Shown: in pieces, positions 17,082 through 27,056 of the stretch
How positions within the stretch are numbered: position 1 is the first letter of the stretch
Layout of the letters: every line of letters begins with the position of its first letter
Source: CAYZQH01 sp050300015
Lineage (GTDB): Bacteria > Pseudomonadota > Gammaproteobacteria > Pseudomonadales > Cellvibrionaceae
Assembly (NCBI GenBank): GCA_050300015.1
Contig: JBNKWZ010000006.1
Location: 1-64,000 of the forward strand
Reading direction: 5' to 3'
DNA: 64,000 bases
Position numbers and translations under genes: made by a program
Notes under the pieces: model-generated
What the model saw: the letters and a program-made list of their open reading frames with translations, nothing else
What the model was told of the DNA's origin: nothing
The model's database searches: none

Positions 17082-17729
17082 ATGTCTAATACCGTTCGTA
17101 TTACCGAGATTTTTTATTCCCTGCAAGGCGAGGCGAAAACGTCGGGTTACCCAACGGTATTTATACGCTTAACCGGGTGTCCCTTGCGTTGTGTGTACTG
17201 TGATTCGGAGTATGCCTTTTATGGCGGTGACAGGCTCACGTTCGCAGAGATACTTGCCCAAACTCAAAATTTTGCTACCAAATACGTATGTGTGACTGGT
17301 GGCGAGCCGCTGGCGCAGCCCAGTGTTCATGCGTTGTTGGCATTGCTGTGCGACCAAGGGTTGTGGGTGTCGCTGGAAACCAGTGGTGCAATGCCCCTAG
17401 ATGCCGTAGACCCGCGGGTGAGTATCGTCATGGATTTAAAAACCCCGAGCTCTGGCGAGTGCGGTAAAAACCGCCTTGAAAACCTGCCGTTGCTGGCAGC
17501 CAAAGATCAAGTCAAATTCGTCATCGCGGATAAAGCCGATTTCGACTGGGTGTGCTTTAAGCTGGATGAATACCAGTTGGCTGACCGGGTTGGTGAGGTT
17601 TTATTGTCGCCGAGTTTTGGCGTGTTACCGGCGGATCAGTTGGCCGCCTGGATCCTAGAGGCGAAACTGCCAGTAAGGTTGCAAATTCAATTGCATAAAG
17701 TGCTTTGGGGTGATGTACCAGGAGTTTAA
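17082..17729 (+). CDS. queE: 7-carboxy-7-deazaguanine synthase
   Basis: QueE is a radical SAM enzyme that converts 6-carboxytetrahydropterin to 7-carboxy-7-deazaguanine on the path to preQ0 and queuosine. It is 215 aa. The FYSLQGE motif is at residues 11-17 and the CxxxCxxC cluster at Cys33, Cys37 and Cys40 (GCPLRCVYCD). VTGGEPL follows. The ATG at 17082 (MSNTVRITEIF) is chosen over GTG at 17070. queC begins two bases after its stop, so the two form an operon. Confidence 0.96.
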   Translation: MSNTVRITEIFYSLQGEAKTSGYPTVFIRLTGCPLRCVYCDSEYAFYGGDRLTFAEILAQTQNFATKYVCVTGGEPLAQPSVHALLALLCDQGLWVSLETSGAMPLDAVDPRVSIVMDLKTPSSGECGKNRLENLPLLAAKDQVKFVIADKADFDWVCFKLDEYQLADRVGEVLLSPSFGVLPADQLAAWILEAKLPVRLQIQLHKVLWGDVPGV

Positions 17730-17731
17730 AG

Positions 17732-18412
17732 ATGACCGAAGGTAAAAAGGCGGTGGTGTTGGTGTCCGGCGGGCTGGACTCCACCACCGTATTGGCACTG
17801 GCAATGGCGCAGGGGTACGAGTGTTATACCCTGAGCTTCGACTACGGACAGCGCCACCGCGCAGAACTTGTGGCGGCCGAAGCGAGTGCATTAAAACACG
17901 GCTCTGCTTTGCATAAAGTGGTACGTCTGAACTTGAACGACATTGGCGGCTCAGCACTGACCGATGTCAAAATTGAGGTGCCAGAGCAGTCTTCCGAAGG
18001 TATCCCGGTGACCTATGTCCCCGCTCGCAATACCGTATTTTTGTCGATAGCATTGGGTTGGGCAGAAGTGTTGGAGGCTCAAGCGATTTTTATTGGTGTG
18101 AATGCGGTGGATTATTCAGGCTATCCCGATTGCCGGTCGGAGTATATTCAGGCGTTTCAGGCGCTCGCCAATCTTGCCACCAAGGCTGGTGTAGAGGGCA
18201 AGCCATTGCGTATAGAAACACCACTGATCCACCTCTCGAAAGCCGATATCATTAAGAAAGGGATTGCCGAGGGTGTGGATTACGCCACCACTGTGTCGTG
18301 CTATCAAGCCACCGATGAAGGGCTGGCTTGCGGTGTGTGTGATGCTTGTCGCCTGCGGAGATCTGGCTTTGACGACGCCGGTGTACCAGACCCCACACGC
18401 TACCGTCAGTAG
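17732..18412 (+). CDS. queC: 7-cyano-7-deazaguanine (preQ0) synthase
   Basis: QueC uses ATP and ammonia to turn 7-carboxy-7-deazaguanine into preQ0, the step after QueE. The PP-loop SGGLDSTT is at residues 12-19. The C-terminal zinc site is complete (CYQATDEGLACGVCDACRLR). The length of 226 aa is usual. It is translationally close to queE, with only two bases between stop and start. Confidence 0.97.
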   Translation: MTEGKKAVVLVSGGLDSTTVLALAMAQGYECYTLSFDYGQRHRAELVAAEASALKHGSALHKVVRLNLNDIGGSALTDVKIEVPEQSSEGIPVTYVPARNTVFLSIALGWAEVLEAQAIFIGVNAVDYSGYPDCRSEYIQAFQALANLATKAGVEGKPLRIETPLIHLSKADIIKKGIAEGVDYATTVSCYQATDEGLACGVCDACRLRRSGFDDAGVPDPTRYRQ

Positions 18413-18526
18413 CTCTTGAGACGCCCTGGTCGCGATCCTCACGACGGCAAAGTCGTTGGGGTAAAAACGCTTATCGGCAAACTGAACCGTTTGTCGCAGT
18501 CGATCAGCGGTCATCAAACTTGCCAT
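18413..18526 (-). pseudogene. Possible remnant of a DUF413 (MaoP/YifE-like) gene
   Basis: On the minus strand an open frame reads MTADRLRQTVQFADKRFYPN and then DFAVVRIATRASQELL before running into the end of queC. The FADKRFYP...F...T..ASQELL pattern resembles the N-terminus of DUF413 proteins such as E. coli MaoP (roughly [24 protein letters not shown]). The rest of that family (about 110 aa) is missing. The assignment comes from memory of the family and is tentative. Confidence 0.35.
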
Positions 18527-18892
18527 TTTGTTAATTTGTGCGGCCTGTCACCCTCCTGGGAAGCGCTTCTAGAGTTGCCCTAATTAAGTGTGGTACTGAG
18601 ACCATAATATATCTAAAAGTATGGACTTATTGGGTTTAAATAACTTTACTGCTAATAATAAAGTATTAAAAGTGGCGCGAATATCATTTATCTAAGCGCC
18701 AGACCCTTTAGTTTAGATTAGAAAAAACCGTGAAAGAGATCACGCAAATTGGGCCGTCATTCGCCTGGCTAAATGTTGATCATTATCGACCGTTCGTCGA
18801 CACTTGACTGGCTATTGCGTCCCTCAGCGCTTATGGATACAGTCTAACAACACTAGAGCCCTAATAACGATAAATGAAGCTGGTTGTCGATT
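18527..18892. other. Gene-free region between queC and the first pilus cluster
   Basis: This is an AT-rich stretch with no convincing gene. It contains a 16-bp palindrome at 18729-18744, listed separately, and presumably the promoter of the pilus cluster. I could not choose a sigma-70 or RpoN promoter with confidence. Confidence 0.5.
18729..18744 (+). promoter_or_regulatory. CRP/Vfr-like palindrome upstream of fimT
   Basis: CGTGA-AAGAGA-TCACG is a perfect inverted repeat of the CRP-family form (TGTGA-N6-TCACA) with one change in each half-site. It stands about 165 bases before the first minor pilin gene. In Pseudomonas the CRP homologue Vfr governs type IV pilus genes, so a regulatory site is plausible; no binding can be claimed. 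Confidence 0.45.
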
Positions 18893-19516
18893 ATGGATAG
18901 AATAAATATGTGCCAATCGGTGTCGCACCGGTGTCACGCCACCCATTCAGGCTTTACCATCGTGGAGCTTATGGTGGTGGTGGCCATCGCAGCCGTCTTA
19001 ATGGCCATAGCCGTACCCTCATTTCAAGGCGTCATTACCCGCAACCGAGTGGAAACCATTCAAAGCCAGTTGGCTTCTGCACTTGCTCAGGCTCGGACGG
19101 AAGCCGCCACACGAAATGCCGTCGTTTCTGTCTGTGGGAGTAATGGTAACCAAAATTGCAGTACTAATAACTCTTGGAGCGCCGGCTGGATTGTATTTGT
19201 GGATACCGATCTCAACGGTGTTAGAGGTGACGATGAGCAAGTGCTGGAGGTCTATCGTCAAAGTACCGATTATCGTTTAAATGCGGTGGACAACAGCGGC
19301 AATGTCGCCGGGTTTGTCTCTTATGGTTACAGCGGGTTTCAGCGTGGGTTAAAGACCACGTTGATCACTGTGTGTGATCCTAGCCAAAACGCCAAGTATG
19401 CTCGTGGACTGTTTGTGAATGCCGCCGGTATCGTGATGAAAACCCGCGATGGCAGCGATGATGACAGTATTCACGATAGCCCCATGAATATCGACAACGA
19501 TTTAACCTGTAATTAG
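18893..19516 (+). CDS. fimT: GspH/FimT-family minor pilin
   Basis: This is a minor pilin of the type IV pilus tip/priming complex, exported as a prepilin and cut by PilD. The class III signal is SG^FTIVELM with Glu at +5, then a hydrophobic helix (VVVAIAAVLMAIAVPSF) and the GspH-type motif RTEAATRNAVVSVCGSNG. The length is 207 aa. The leader is 20 residues from the ATG at 18893, or 15 from an ATG at 18908; the start is uncertain. It heads the cluster fimT-pilV-pilW-pilX-pilY1-pilE. Confidence 0.85.
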   Translation: MDRINMCQSVSHRCHATHSGFTIVELMVVVAIAAVLMAIAVPSFQGVITRNRVETIQSQLASALAQARTEAATRNAVVSVCGSNGNQNCSTNNSWSAGWIVFVDTDLNGVRGDDEQVLEVYRQSTDYRLNAVDNSGNVAGFVSYGYSGFQRGLKTTLITVCDPSQNAKYARGLFVNAAGIVMKTRDGSDDDSIHDSPMNIDNDLTCN

Positions 19517-19629
19517 AAAGTTTTTTAACGCGCGCCCTCTGGTGCCACGCATTAAACGCAGTATCTGACAAGATAGTGATAGTAAGCGCAACGCATAAGA
19601 ATTAGCCCACCTGGGCATAGGAGTCTGAC

Positions 19630-20130
19630 ATGAATCAACCACAAAGAGGTTCGTCGCTGATTGAAGTGATGGTGTCATTGCTGGTGTTGGCCATTGGTAT
19701 TTTGGGTATTTTGGGTATGCAGGCGAAATCCATGCAGTACAACCAATCTGCCAACGCCTACTCCCAGGCCATTTTTTTAGGGTCGGATCTGGCCGAGCGA
19801 ATTCGCAGCAATCGCGGTCCAGCGGGTATTGAAGCTTACGATGTGGATACTATGCCAACAGCTGCAGGTGCGGAATGTGATAACGCAAATGTGACTTGCA
19901 CCGCGTCGCAACTTGCCACCTGGGATTTGTACTACTGGGACCTACGCGTTAAGAACTCTCTCCCTGCCGGTCAAAGTGCGGTGTCGCAAGTCACCTACGG
20001 CACACGTAACTATATGGATATTCAAGTAAGCTTTGACGATACGCGCTCTGAAAATCAAGACCCTTCACAAGCAGCACAAGGTGAAACGGGTATCACGCGT
20101 AAAACCTACCGTCTGATGGTGGAGATCTAA
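19630..20130 (+). CDS. pilV: Type IV pilus minor pilin PilV
   Basis: PilV is a minor pilin (GspI-like) that helps prime pilus assembly. The prepilin site is at G7^S8 (RG^SSLIEVMVS) with Glu at +5. The signature LAIGILGILGMQAKSMQYNQ and the C-terminal DIQVSFDDTR are typical. The protein is 166 aa. AGGAG lies before the ATG, and pilW begins two bases after the stop. Confidence 0.93.
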   Translation: MNQPQRGSSLIEVMVSLLVLAIGILGILGMQAKSMQYNQSANAYSQAIFLGSDLAERIRSNRGPAGIEAYDVDTMPTAAGAECDNANVTCTASQLATWDLYYWDLRVKNSLPAGQSAVSQVTYGTRNYMDIQVSFDDTRSENQDPSQAAQGETGITRKTYRLMVEI

Positions 20131-20132
20131 AG

Positions 20133-21227
20133 ATGAAACAAATGACCCTACAGTCAGCGCGACAAATCAAACAAGTGGGTTTATCCATTGTTGAATTTAT
20201 GGTGGCCATTTTAATTGGCCTGATTGTGCTTGCTGGTGTGTTACAGGTGATGATGTCCAGTAAAACCACCTTTGTGAACCAAGAGGAAATGTCCTATATC
20301 CAGGAGAACGCGCGCTTTGCCCTCGATATTATTGGCCGCGATATTTTAGCAGCAGGCTTTCGCGACTGCGCCGGTGCCAACTCCAATGTGGCGATTGTCG
20401 CTAGGGTTGGTAATGCAAACCAAGCGCCACTTCTGGGCGCTGCCCCGGTAATGGGGTATGAGGGCAGTGCCAATGGCGCAACGCCTGCACTTTACGCAAA
20501 TGATGTTTGGGTTCCGGGGCATGGCGGTACCGATAGGCCCGACTCGATTATAGTGCGTCGAAGCGACGGTATACCTCAGCCGCTGCAAATCCATGATGGT
20601 AATTCACTGACGGTAGCCGAGGGTAGTCAATTTGCGGCTGGCGATTATGCGAGTGTGGTGGCGGAAGATTGCCGCCGATCTGGGGTTTTTCAAATCGCCA
20701 CGGTGGTCGATGAGACGATTAGTTACAGTAATGGCACTGTGTGTACCAGTGTCATAAAACCAAAGCGGGGCGAGTCCATTATTTGTGACGCCGCCTGTAA
20801 CTGTACTGGGGATACTTCTTTTACGCAGAATTACTTACCCGGTTCTACCGTGCAAAACTACTCTGCCAGTGCCTACTATGTGGGTAGCTCGTCCGCCGTT
20901 GCCAATCAGCCAGCTTTAAAACGCGTCAGGCTAGCCAATGGTGGTGTCGTCACCGAAGAGCTGGCCATGGGGGTTGAAGACCTAGAAATTACGTATGGTG
21001 TAGACACCAACAATGATGGCGCTGTGGATTCGTATAGGGATGCCCAAGTTGTCACTGCTGGCGATCTCTGGGGGCAAGTGTACGCGGTGCGTGTGGGGCT
21101 TTTGTTCCGCTCACAAAGTGCGAGTATGCCCAATGCTGAAACGGACCCGATATTGGGTAACACCTACCCTGATCGCTTTATGAGGCAAGAAGTGACCGCA
21201 ACCTATCGTTTACGTAACCGGACGTAA
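20133..21227 (+). CDS. pilW: Type IV pilus minor pilin PilW
   Basis: PilW (GspJ-like) is a large minor pilin of the tip complex. The prepilin cleavage is G16^L17 (VG^LSIVEFMVA) with Glu at +5. The 364-aa protein carries the family sequence MSSKTTFVNQEEMSYIQENA and, late, LAMGVEDLEITYGVDTNNDG. Several cysteine pairs (CDAACNC) suggest disulphides in the periplasm. pilX starts three bases after the stop. Confidence 0.93.
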   Translation: MKQMTLQSARQIKQVGLSIVEFMVAILIGLIVLAGVLQVMMSSKTTFVNQEEMSYIQENARFALDIIGRDILAAGFRDCAGANSNVAIVARVGNANQAPLLGAAPVMGYEGSANGATPALYANDVWVPGHGGTDRPDSIIVRRSDGIPQPLQIHDGNSLTVAEGSQFAAGDYASVVAEDCRRSGVFQIATVVDETISYSNGTVCTSVIKPKRGESIICDAACNCTGDTSFTQNYLPGSTVQNYSASAYYVGSSSAVANQPALKRVRLANGGVVTEELAMGVEDLEITYGVDTNNDGAVDSYRDAQVVTAGDLWGQVYAVRVGLLFRSQSASMPNAETDPILGNTYPDRFMRQEVTATYRLRNRT

Positions 21228-21230
21228 GTT

Positions 21231-21878
21231 ATGAAGCTACAACACATTCATTCTATGACCCGACGCCAGCAAGGCGCCACATTGGTAGTGAGCCTTGTGA
21301 TTTTGTTGATTGTGACACTGTTTGGTGTCGCGAGTATGCGAAGCTCTAATCTGGAATTAAAAATGGTGATTGGTGCGCGAGACCGATCTGAAGCGTTTCA
21401 GGCGGCAGAGTCAGCACTTGATGCGGTAGAAACAACGATCCGTAACAACCCCTATACCTTGGATGCTTATACCTGCACGGGAGCCAACTGTTTCGATAGT
21501 GCCTGTACGGGAGGACTTTGTTTTGGTGGTACATTTGAAGGCGCGCAGACCAAAGACGATTGCCTATTGGTGGACCCAGGTCTAGGGGTTCCAGGCGACG
21601 TGCTCGTTATGCAGCCATGGCGCGATAACACCAATTGGGATACCGCAAACCGACACAAAACCATTAACGTATTGACCTCCCCCGATACTAACCAGCCCGT
21701 TGCGGTGAAATATTTGGTTGAGTTTATGTGCTTTGTGCCCCGCGACGAGAACGCGGTGGACGATGGCATCAATAGCCGCAATGCTGGGGTGCCCTTATAC
21801 CGTATCACTGTGCGCGCCACGGGCGAAGCCGACCGGTCCGTAGTGATGTTGCAATCCACTTATCGAGCAGCACAATAA
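21231..21878 (+). CDS. pilX: Type IV pilus minor pilin PilX
   Basis: PilX is the GspK-like member of the tip complex. The prepilin signal is QQG^ATLVVSLV; position +5 is Val rather than Glu, as in GspK, which sits at the tip of the pseudopilus. The segment MRSSNLELKMVIGARDRSEA, followed by FQAAESAL, is diagnostic of the PilX N-terminal domain. The protein is 215 aa and is followed closely by pilY1. Confidence 0.92.
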   Translation: MKLQHIHSMTRRQQGATLVVSLVILLIVTLFGVASMRSSNLELKMVIGARDRSEAFQAAESALDAVETTIRNNPYTLDAYTCTGANCFDSACTGGLCFGGTFEGAQTKDDCLLVDPGLGVPGDVLVMQPWRDNTNWDTANRHKTINVLTSPDTNQPVAVKYLVEFMCFVPRDENAVDDGINSRNAGVPLYRITVRATGEADRSVVMLQSTYRAAQ

Positions 21879-21891
21879 AATCAGGTAAAAG

Positions 21892-24800
21892 ATGATGAGC
21901 AGCCGAAGAGACAAACCAATGCAGAAATTAATTCAACAACTGGGGCTAACCGCTTTGCTTTTTGGTATGGGCCATTCAGCGATTCAGGCGCAAAGCTTGA
22001 GTGATTTTTCTTCTGTGCCGCCCTTGTCGAAAGAAAAAATTACCAACCCGATGATTTTGTTAACACTCTCGAATGATCACCAGGTGTATTTTAAAGCGTA
22101 CAACGACTACGACGACTTGGACGGAGATGGTACGCCGGAAACCACCTATTCAACTTATAATGAATATGTTGGTTATTTCGACAGCCAAAAGTGTTACAGC
22201 TACGCCAACGGCTTATTTTCCCCTTCGGCAACTCTGCCAACCAGTCCAGGCGAGAATCAACCGCCACAATACTGTGCGGGGAGTTTGTGGAGCGGTAACT
22301 TCTTAAACTGGGCGACCATGACGCGTATCGACGTGGTGCGCTATGTGCTGTACGGGGGTAAGCGCGTTACGGATACAGCGAGTCAAACTATTTTGGAGCG
22401 CTCTTACTTACCAAACGATGCGCACAGTTTTGCCAAATATTACGATGGCAGTGATCTAAACAATCTTACACCTTACTCCATTCAGTCCAGCTGTAGCGCT
22501 GATGATACAGATTGCCGTCTGAACCATGGTTACACCTTTTGTAACACCACATTGCATCAAAAGGTTGATGGGATTTACTCACAAGATGTGACTCAACCGC
22601 CTCTTGTTCGGGTAGTGCCAGGTAATTATTCTTTGTGGGCGAGTTCTGAGCGCTATCAATGCTTATATAGAGAGTCTGCTGAGGGTGCAGGTGATTCTGA
22701 AATGCAAAACCTTGGGGATAACGTTGCGGGCTCAAACGGTAATTTCAATCCAGCTGAAACCGGCATTTATGCGCATGGGATCGCACCTCGATATGGAGCC
22801 GGTACCGACTATATTGTGCGTGTGGAGGTGTGCGGCACTAATGGCACGGGCGGCTCGCACGATTGCAAAACCTATGACAATGGCACCAGTAGCAAACCCA
22901 TTGGTATTTTGCAGCGGTATGGAGAGGATGATACGACCGCGCAAGAACCCGTTCGTTTTGGGTTATTAACGGGCAATTATAATAGTACAAAGCAATTCGG
23001 TGTGTTACGTAAGCGCATCAGCTCCTTTAATGGTGAGGTCAACCCAGACACTGGACAGTTTGTTGATAATGTCACCAATTCCATGATCGACACATTAGAT
23101 GCCTTTCGTATAGTGGACTACCAATACTACAGCGAGAGCGAGAACACCAATTACTATGGCACATACAATCAAGGTACTGTGGTCAATGGTGTGTCTCAAG
23201 GCGCGTGTGGTTGGGGTAATAATGCGTTTAGCAACGGCGACTGTCGTAACTGGGGTAACCCCTTTGGAGAGTTGTTAGCACAGAGTTATCGGTATTTTGC
23301 GGGTGCTGGTTCGCCGCTTGCCCCGGGCAATTCCGACGCGAATCTTATTCCTGGTTTGTCGGTTGAGACCATGTGGGATGTTCCCGTGGAAGATACGGCA
23401 CAAAATGCCTGTGCAAGCTTAAACGTGATTGGTTTTAACAGCAGCTATATTTCCTACGATCATAATTTTACAGAGGCCGATGGGGCCGATGGTGGCGCGC
23501 TGACCGTGGCAAGCCTTTTAGGGAATGCCAATATCCCGGGTAGCAATCAGACCTTGGCTGCTTTAACAGATTCAATTGGGCAACTCGATAGGCAATTGGA
23601 TTTTACTAATAGCCAATACTTTGTCGGTAGCTTGAGCGGAGCTACAGCAGAGTCTGGAAAGTGTACCCCGAAGACGATTTCAAATTTATCCGATACTACG
23701 GGGGTTTGCCCGGAAGCTCCGCGTTTGGAGGGCTCTTATTTAGGTGCAGGCCTTTCTTATTTTGTACATACCAACGATGTATTGCCCAATACGCAGAATA
23801 GTATCAATACGATTGAAACCATTGGTGTGAAAATGGCGGGTACCCTGCCTAGGTTTTCAGTGCCTTTCGGCAGTGAAGAGGACGCCATCAGCGTTTTGCC
23901 TGCGTGCAGTATTAATGTGGGCGGTGTGGCCACCAATTGTGCGATTGTCGATTTTAAAGTGTTGGAGCGTACGGCTGATGGTACCCGCGGGCGCTACTTT
24001 GTTGCGTGGGAAGATTCCGAGCAGGGTGGCGACTTTGATACCGATATAAACGGATTGTTGGCCTATCGCATTGATGGCTCCATGCTTTATGTCTATACAC
24101 GTGTATTTCACACCAGTACTGACCTTGATATGGGGCTGGGTTTTGTGATTGCTGGCACTGGCAATGACGCGCTCGATGGGTACTACACGCCTTCTGGAAC
24201 ATTTAATTTTACCTCTGGATTTGATTGCGAGGCTTTGGGTGCACAGTGTGTTGCAAATAGTACGGATCCCGGCTTTGTCGGTTGGCAACGGGTAACTTTT
24301 GATTTATCCACTGCGAATACTCAAAACGTCACTCCCGTGAAAGAGCTAGAGGGACCTCTATATTTTGCCAGCAAGTGGGGGTTTTTCGAGGATTCCCATG
24401 ATGAGGCTAACATCGCAAATATTCCTGATATTGAGAAAGATTGGGATAAAAACGAGGATGGTTCGCCCGACAGCTATTTGTTGGTAACCAACCCCACTCA
24501 GTTAAAGGTTCAAATTGAATATGCGATTGCAAAGGCCCTGCTCCGCCCACGAACCAGTACATCGGCAGCGGTCAGTACCTTAAGTGTGACTGGCGAGGGT
24601 TTAACCTTGCATACTTTGTATTACCCCGAATATGCAAAGAATGGTAGAAGTGTGAGTTGGGTGTCTACCTTAAATGGGTTGTTTAGCGATGAATTCGGCA
24701 ACACCAGGGAAGACAGTAACGGCAACGGCATATTAGATGCTACCGATTTGGTGGTTGAATTTGTATCGGATGAGGAAAATACTGATACGTTGATCAATCG

Positions 24801-27039
24801 TTATAATTTAGACGCCACAACTGGACTTCCAGACCGCGATAACCCTGTTGATGAGAATGTGGATGTCTCGGAGTTGAATAGCCTGTGGGATGCGCATGCC
24901 TGGTTGTCGTCTATTTTGGAGGCCAATATTCAGACCAACCGAGTCTACGGTAATACCAGTCGTCGACGATATATTTTCACGGCTGTAGAGCAGCCAGACG
25001 GCAATAATGACTACGATGGACAGATTACGAAAGACGATCTTGTGGTGGACTTCGAGGCCAACGAGGTGGCGGGGCCTCAGGGGGGCTCAGCCTCCGAGCT
25101 GTATTATATGCTTGATGCTAGCAGCGAGCAGCATGGCCAAAATATTGTTAATTTCGTGCGGGGCGTAGAGGTTAATGGTATGCGCTCGCGCAAAATTAAC
25201 TTTGATGGTAGCGGTGAGAAAGTTTGGCGGTTAGGGGATATTATTAACTCAACCCCAGCCGTAGTGGGGCGGCCAAGCGAACCGTATGACGTATTGTATG
25301 GTGATAACAGCTACCGCGCATTTCGTGACTACTACCGAAATCGTCGCCAGATGGTTTATGTGGGGGCCAATGACGGCTTGTTGCATGCCTTTAACGCAGG
25401 CTTTTTTAATCCCTCCACTCTCCAGTACAGTAGGACCGGCGACTCAGATCCAAATGCGACGGAGGTGGGTACCTACGAGCTAGGCGCAGAGCTCTGGGCG
25501 TATGCGCCCTACAATTTGTTGCCGCATTTAAAATGGCTGACGCAACCCGAGTACGACCAGAATCGGCATGTCTATTATATGGATTCGGAAGTGCAAAAGT
25601 TTGACGTGAATATATTTAACGATGATGACGACCACCCTTATGGTTGGGGTACCATTATTGTGGTGGGGATGCGCTTGGGAGGTAACCCATATGCGCTGGA
25701 CCCTGATGGCGATGGCACTCGTGGTGAAATGACGGCTCGCTCTGCCTATATGATTTTTGATGTGACCAACCCAGAAGAGCCGCCTGAACTCCTTGGTGAG
25801 ATCACCCACCCTGAATTGGGGCATGCTATGGGTAAAGTTGGGGTGATGAAACAACGCGTCGCCTCCTCTACAGGCAGCTACGCCGACCCGAGTAACCTGC
25901 AACAAAACGACTGGTTTTTGGTGTTTGGCTCAGGGCCACGTGGAGCAGGTGCGATAACGGAGGGTGTGAGTGACCAACCAGCAAAAATATTCACGCTAAA
26001 TTTAAACGATTTGGCGGCGGCGGACCCAGAGGTTACTTTGACGGTGACCGAGGCGGATGATATGGCGGCCGAGAGTTTTGTTGGCGGTTTGGCGGTGACG
26101 GATTGGGACCGCAATTACAAGGACGATATGGTGTATTTTGGCTTAATAGGTGATGGCACTAACTCCCGAGGGGCTTTGAAACATGTATCTATCGCCAACA
26201 ATGGCGCTATTCAAAGCGGTAATTTGGAGACGTTATTGACTGGCGCGGCCGCAAACGCACCCTTTAGCTCACCACCTCTACCCGTTGTTGACCGCGAAGG
26301 TAATTATTGGTTGTATGCGGGTACCGGTCGATTTATGGTACAGGGCGATTTGGACCACGATAGTCAAGAGTCATACTTTGGGTTTAAAGTGAATAACCCA
26401 AGCAATCCCACGCAATGGTTGGTGGATGACAGTATTGCGGTTTCTAATTTGAAGGACGTGTCAAAGGTTGACCTTTACTATGACCGTGAGGTGGACCAGT
26501 TTGGCAGAACGATAGGCGAGCAATTTGTGATAGTCGATGGCTCTGCTGGCGCAGGAAATGAGGATGAATATGCCTCCTACGATGCGTATCTGAGTGCATT
26601 GGATGCGGTCACTCCTGCATTGCAGGGCTGGTATTTTCCATTCGAGAATCAGGGTGAGAACCAGTTTGCACGATCCGCGTTTAACGAAAATACAGTCGTG
26701 TTTTCCGCTTTCCTTTCTGAGCAATCGTGTGAGCCCTCAGGCGCGTCCACATTGTATGCAGTTGATATGTTCACTGGCTTGCCTCAATACCGGTTAACGA
26801 ATGTGTTTTCTACGAATGAGAGCATTACGCGAGGTGAGGGTGATGACAGCAAAACCTTTGACAAGTTGACCCGAAACGCGGGGACTGTTGATGGCGTGGC
26901 TTCTGATACTATCATTGCCAATAATAAAGCCTTTACCAAAAATGATTTGGGTGAAACAACGGTAACGGATCTTGATCCAAGCCCAGGAAGGGCCGTGCGC
27001 CGCTCCTGGCGTGAAATTTCACTCGATGAAATTAACTAA
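21892..27039 (+). CDS. pilY1: PilY1-type pilus tip protein (first copy)
   Basis: PilY1 is a large exported protein carried at the pilus tip that affects adhesion, twitching and pilus extension. The protein is 1715 aa. A signal peptide (residues ~13-33, ending AIQAQ) is followed by PMILLTLSNDHQVYFKAYND and an acidic calcium-type loop DDLDGDGTPE at 74-83. The C-terminal third is the PilY1 beta-propeller, with VWRLGDIINSTPAVVGRPSE, VYVGANDGLLHAFNAG, LWAYAPYNLLPHLKWLT and a second acidic loop DWDRNYKDD at 1404-1412. No von Willebrand A domain is evident. The start is one of two adjacent ATGs after AGGTAAAAG. Confidence 0.94.
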   Translation: MMSSRRDKPMQKLIQQLGLTALLFGMGHSAIQAQSLSDFSSVPPLSKEKITNPMILLTLSNDHQVYFKAYNDYDDLDGDGTPETTYSTYNEYVGYFDSQKCYSYANGLFSPSATLPTSPGENQPPQYCAGSLWSGNFLNWATMTRIDVVRYVLYGGKRVTDTASQTILERSYLPNDAHSFAKYYDGSDLNNLTPYSIQSSCSADDTDCRLNHGYTFCNTTLHQKVDGIYSQDVTQPPLVRVVPGNYSLWASSERYQCLYRESAEGAGDSEMQNLGDNVAGSNGNFNPAETGIYAHGIAPRYGAGTDYIVRVEVCGTNGTGGSHDCKTYDNGTSSKPIGILQRYGEDDTTAQEPVRFGLLTGNYNSTKQFGVLRKRISSFNGEVNPDTGQFVDNVTNSMIDTLDAFRIVDYQYYSESENTNYYGTYNQGTVVNGVSQGACGWGNNAFSNGDCRNWGNPFGELLAQSYRYFAGAGSPLAPGNSDANLIPGLSVETMWDVPVEDTAQNACASLNVIGFNSSYISYDHNFTEADGADGGALTVASLLGNANIPGSNQTLAALTDSIGQLDRQLDFTNSQYFVGSLSGATAESGKCTPKTISNLSDTTGVCPEAPRLEGSYLGAGLSYFVHTNDVLPNTQNSINTIETIGVKMAGTLPRFSVPFGSEEDAISVLPACSINVGGVATNCAIVDFKVLERTADGTRGRYFVAWEDSEQGGDFDTDINGLLAYRIDGSMLYVYTRVFHTSTDLDMGLGFVIAGTGNDALDGYYTPSGTFNFTSGFDCEALGAQCVANSTDPGFVGWQRVTFDLSTANTQNVTPVKELEGPLYFASKWGFFEDSHDEANIANIPDIEKDWDKNEDGSPDSYLLVTNPTQLKVQIEYAIAKALLRPRTSTSAAVSTLSVTGEGLTLHTLYYPEYAKNGRSVSWVSTLNGLFSDEFGNTREDSNGNGILDATDLVVEFVSDEENTDTLINRYNLDATTGLPDRDNPVDENVDVSELNSLWDAHAWLSSILEANIQTNRVYGNTSRRRYIFTAVEQPDGNNDYDGQITKDDLVVDFEANEVAGPQGGSASELYYMLDASSEQHGQNIVNFVRGVEVNGMRSRKINFDGSGEKVWRLGDIINSTPAVVGRPSEPYDVLYGDNSYRAFRDYYRNRRQMVYVGANDGLLHAFNAGFFNPSTLQYSRTGDSDPNATEVGTYELGAELWAYAPYNLLPHLKWLTQPEYDQNRHVYYMDSEVQKFDVNIFNDDDDHPYGWGTIIVVGMRLGGNPYALDPDGDGTRGEMTARSAYMIFDVTNPEEPPELLGEITHPELGHAMGKVGVMKQRVASSTGSYADPSNLQQNDWFLVFGSGPRGAGAITEGVSDQPAKIFTLNLNDLAAADPEVTLTVTEADDMAAESFVGGLAVTDWDRNYKDDMVYFGLIGDGTNSRGALKHVSIANNGAIQSGNLETLLTGAAANAPFSSPPLPVVDREGNYWLYAGTGRFMVQGDLDHDSQESYFGFKVNNPSNPTQWLVDDSIAVSNLKDVSKVDLYYDREVDQFGRTIGEQFVIVDGSAGAGNEDEYASYDAYLSALDAVTPALQGWYFPFENQGENQFARSAFNENTVVFSAFLSEQSCEPSGASTLYAVDMFTGLPQYRLTNVFSTNESITRGEGDDSKTFDKLTRNAGTVDGVASDTIIANNKAFTKNDLGETTVTDLDPSPGRAVRRSWREISLDEIN

Positions 27040-27056
27040 GTCCATAGGGGTAATGA

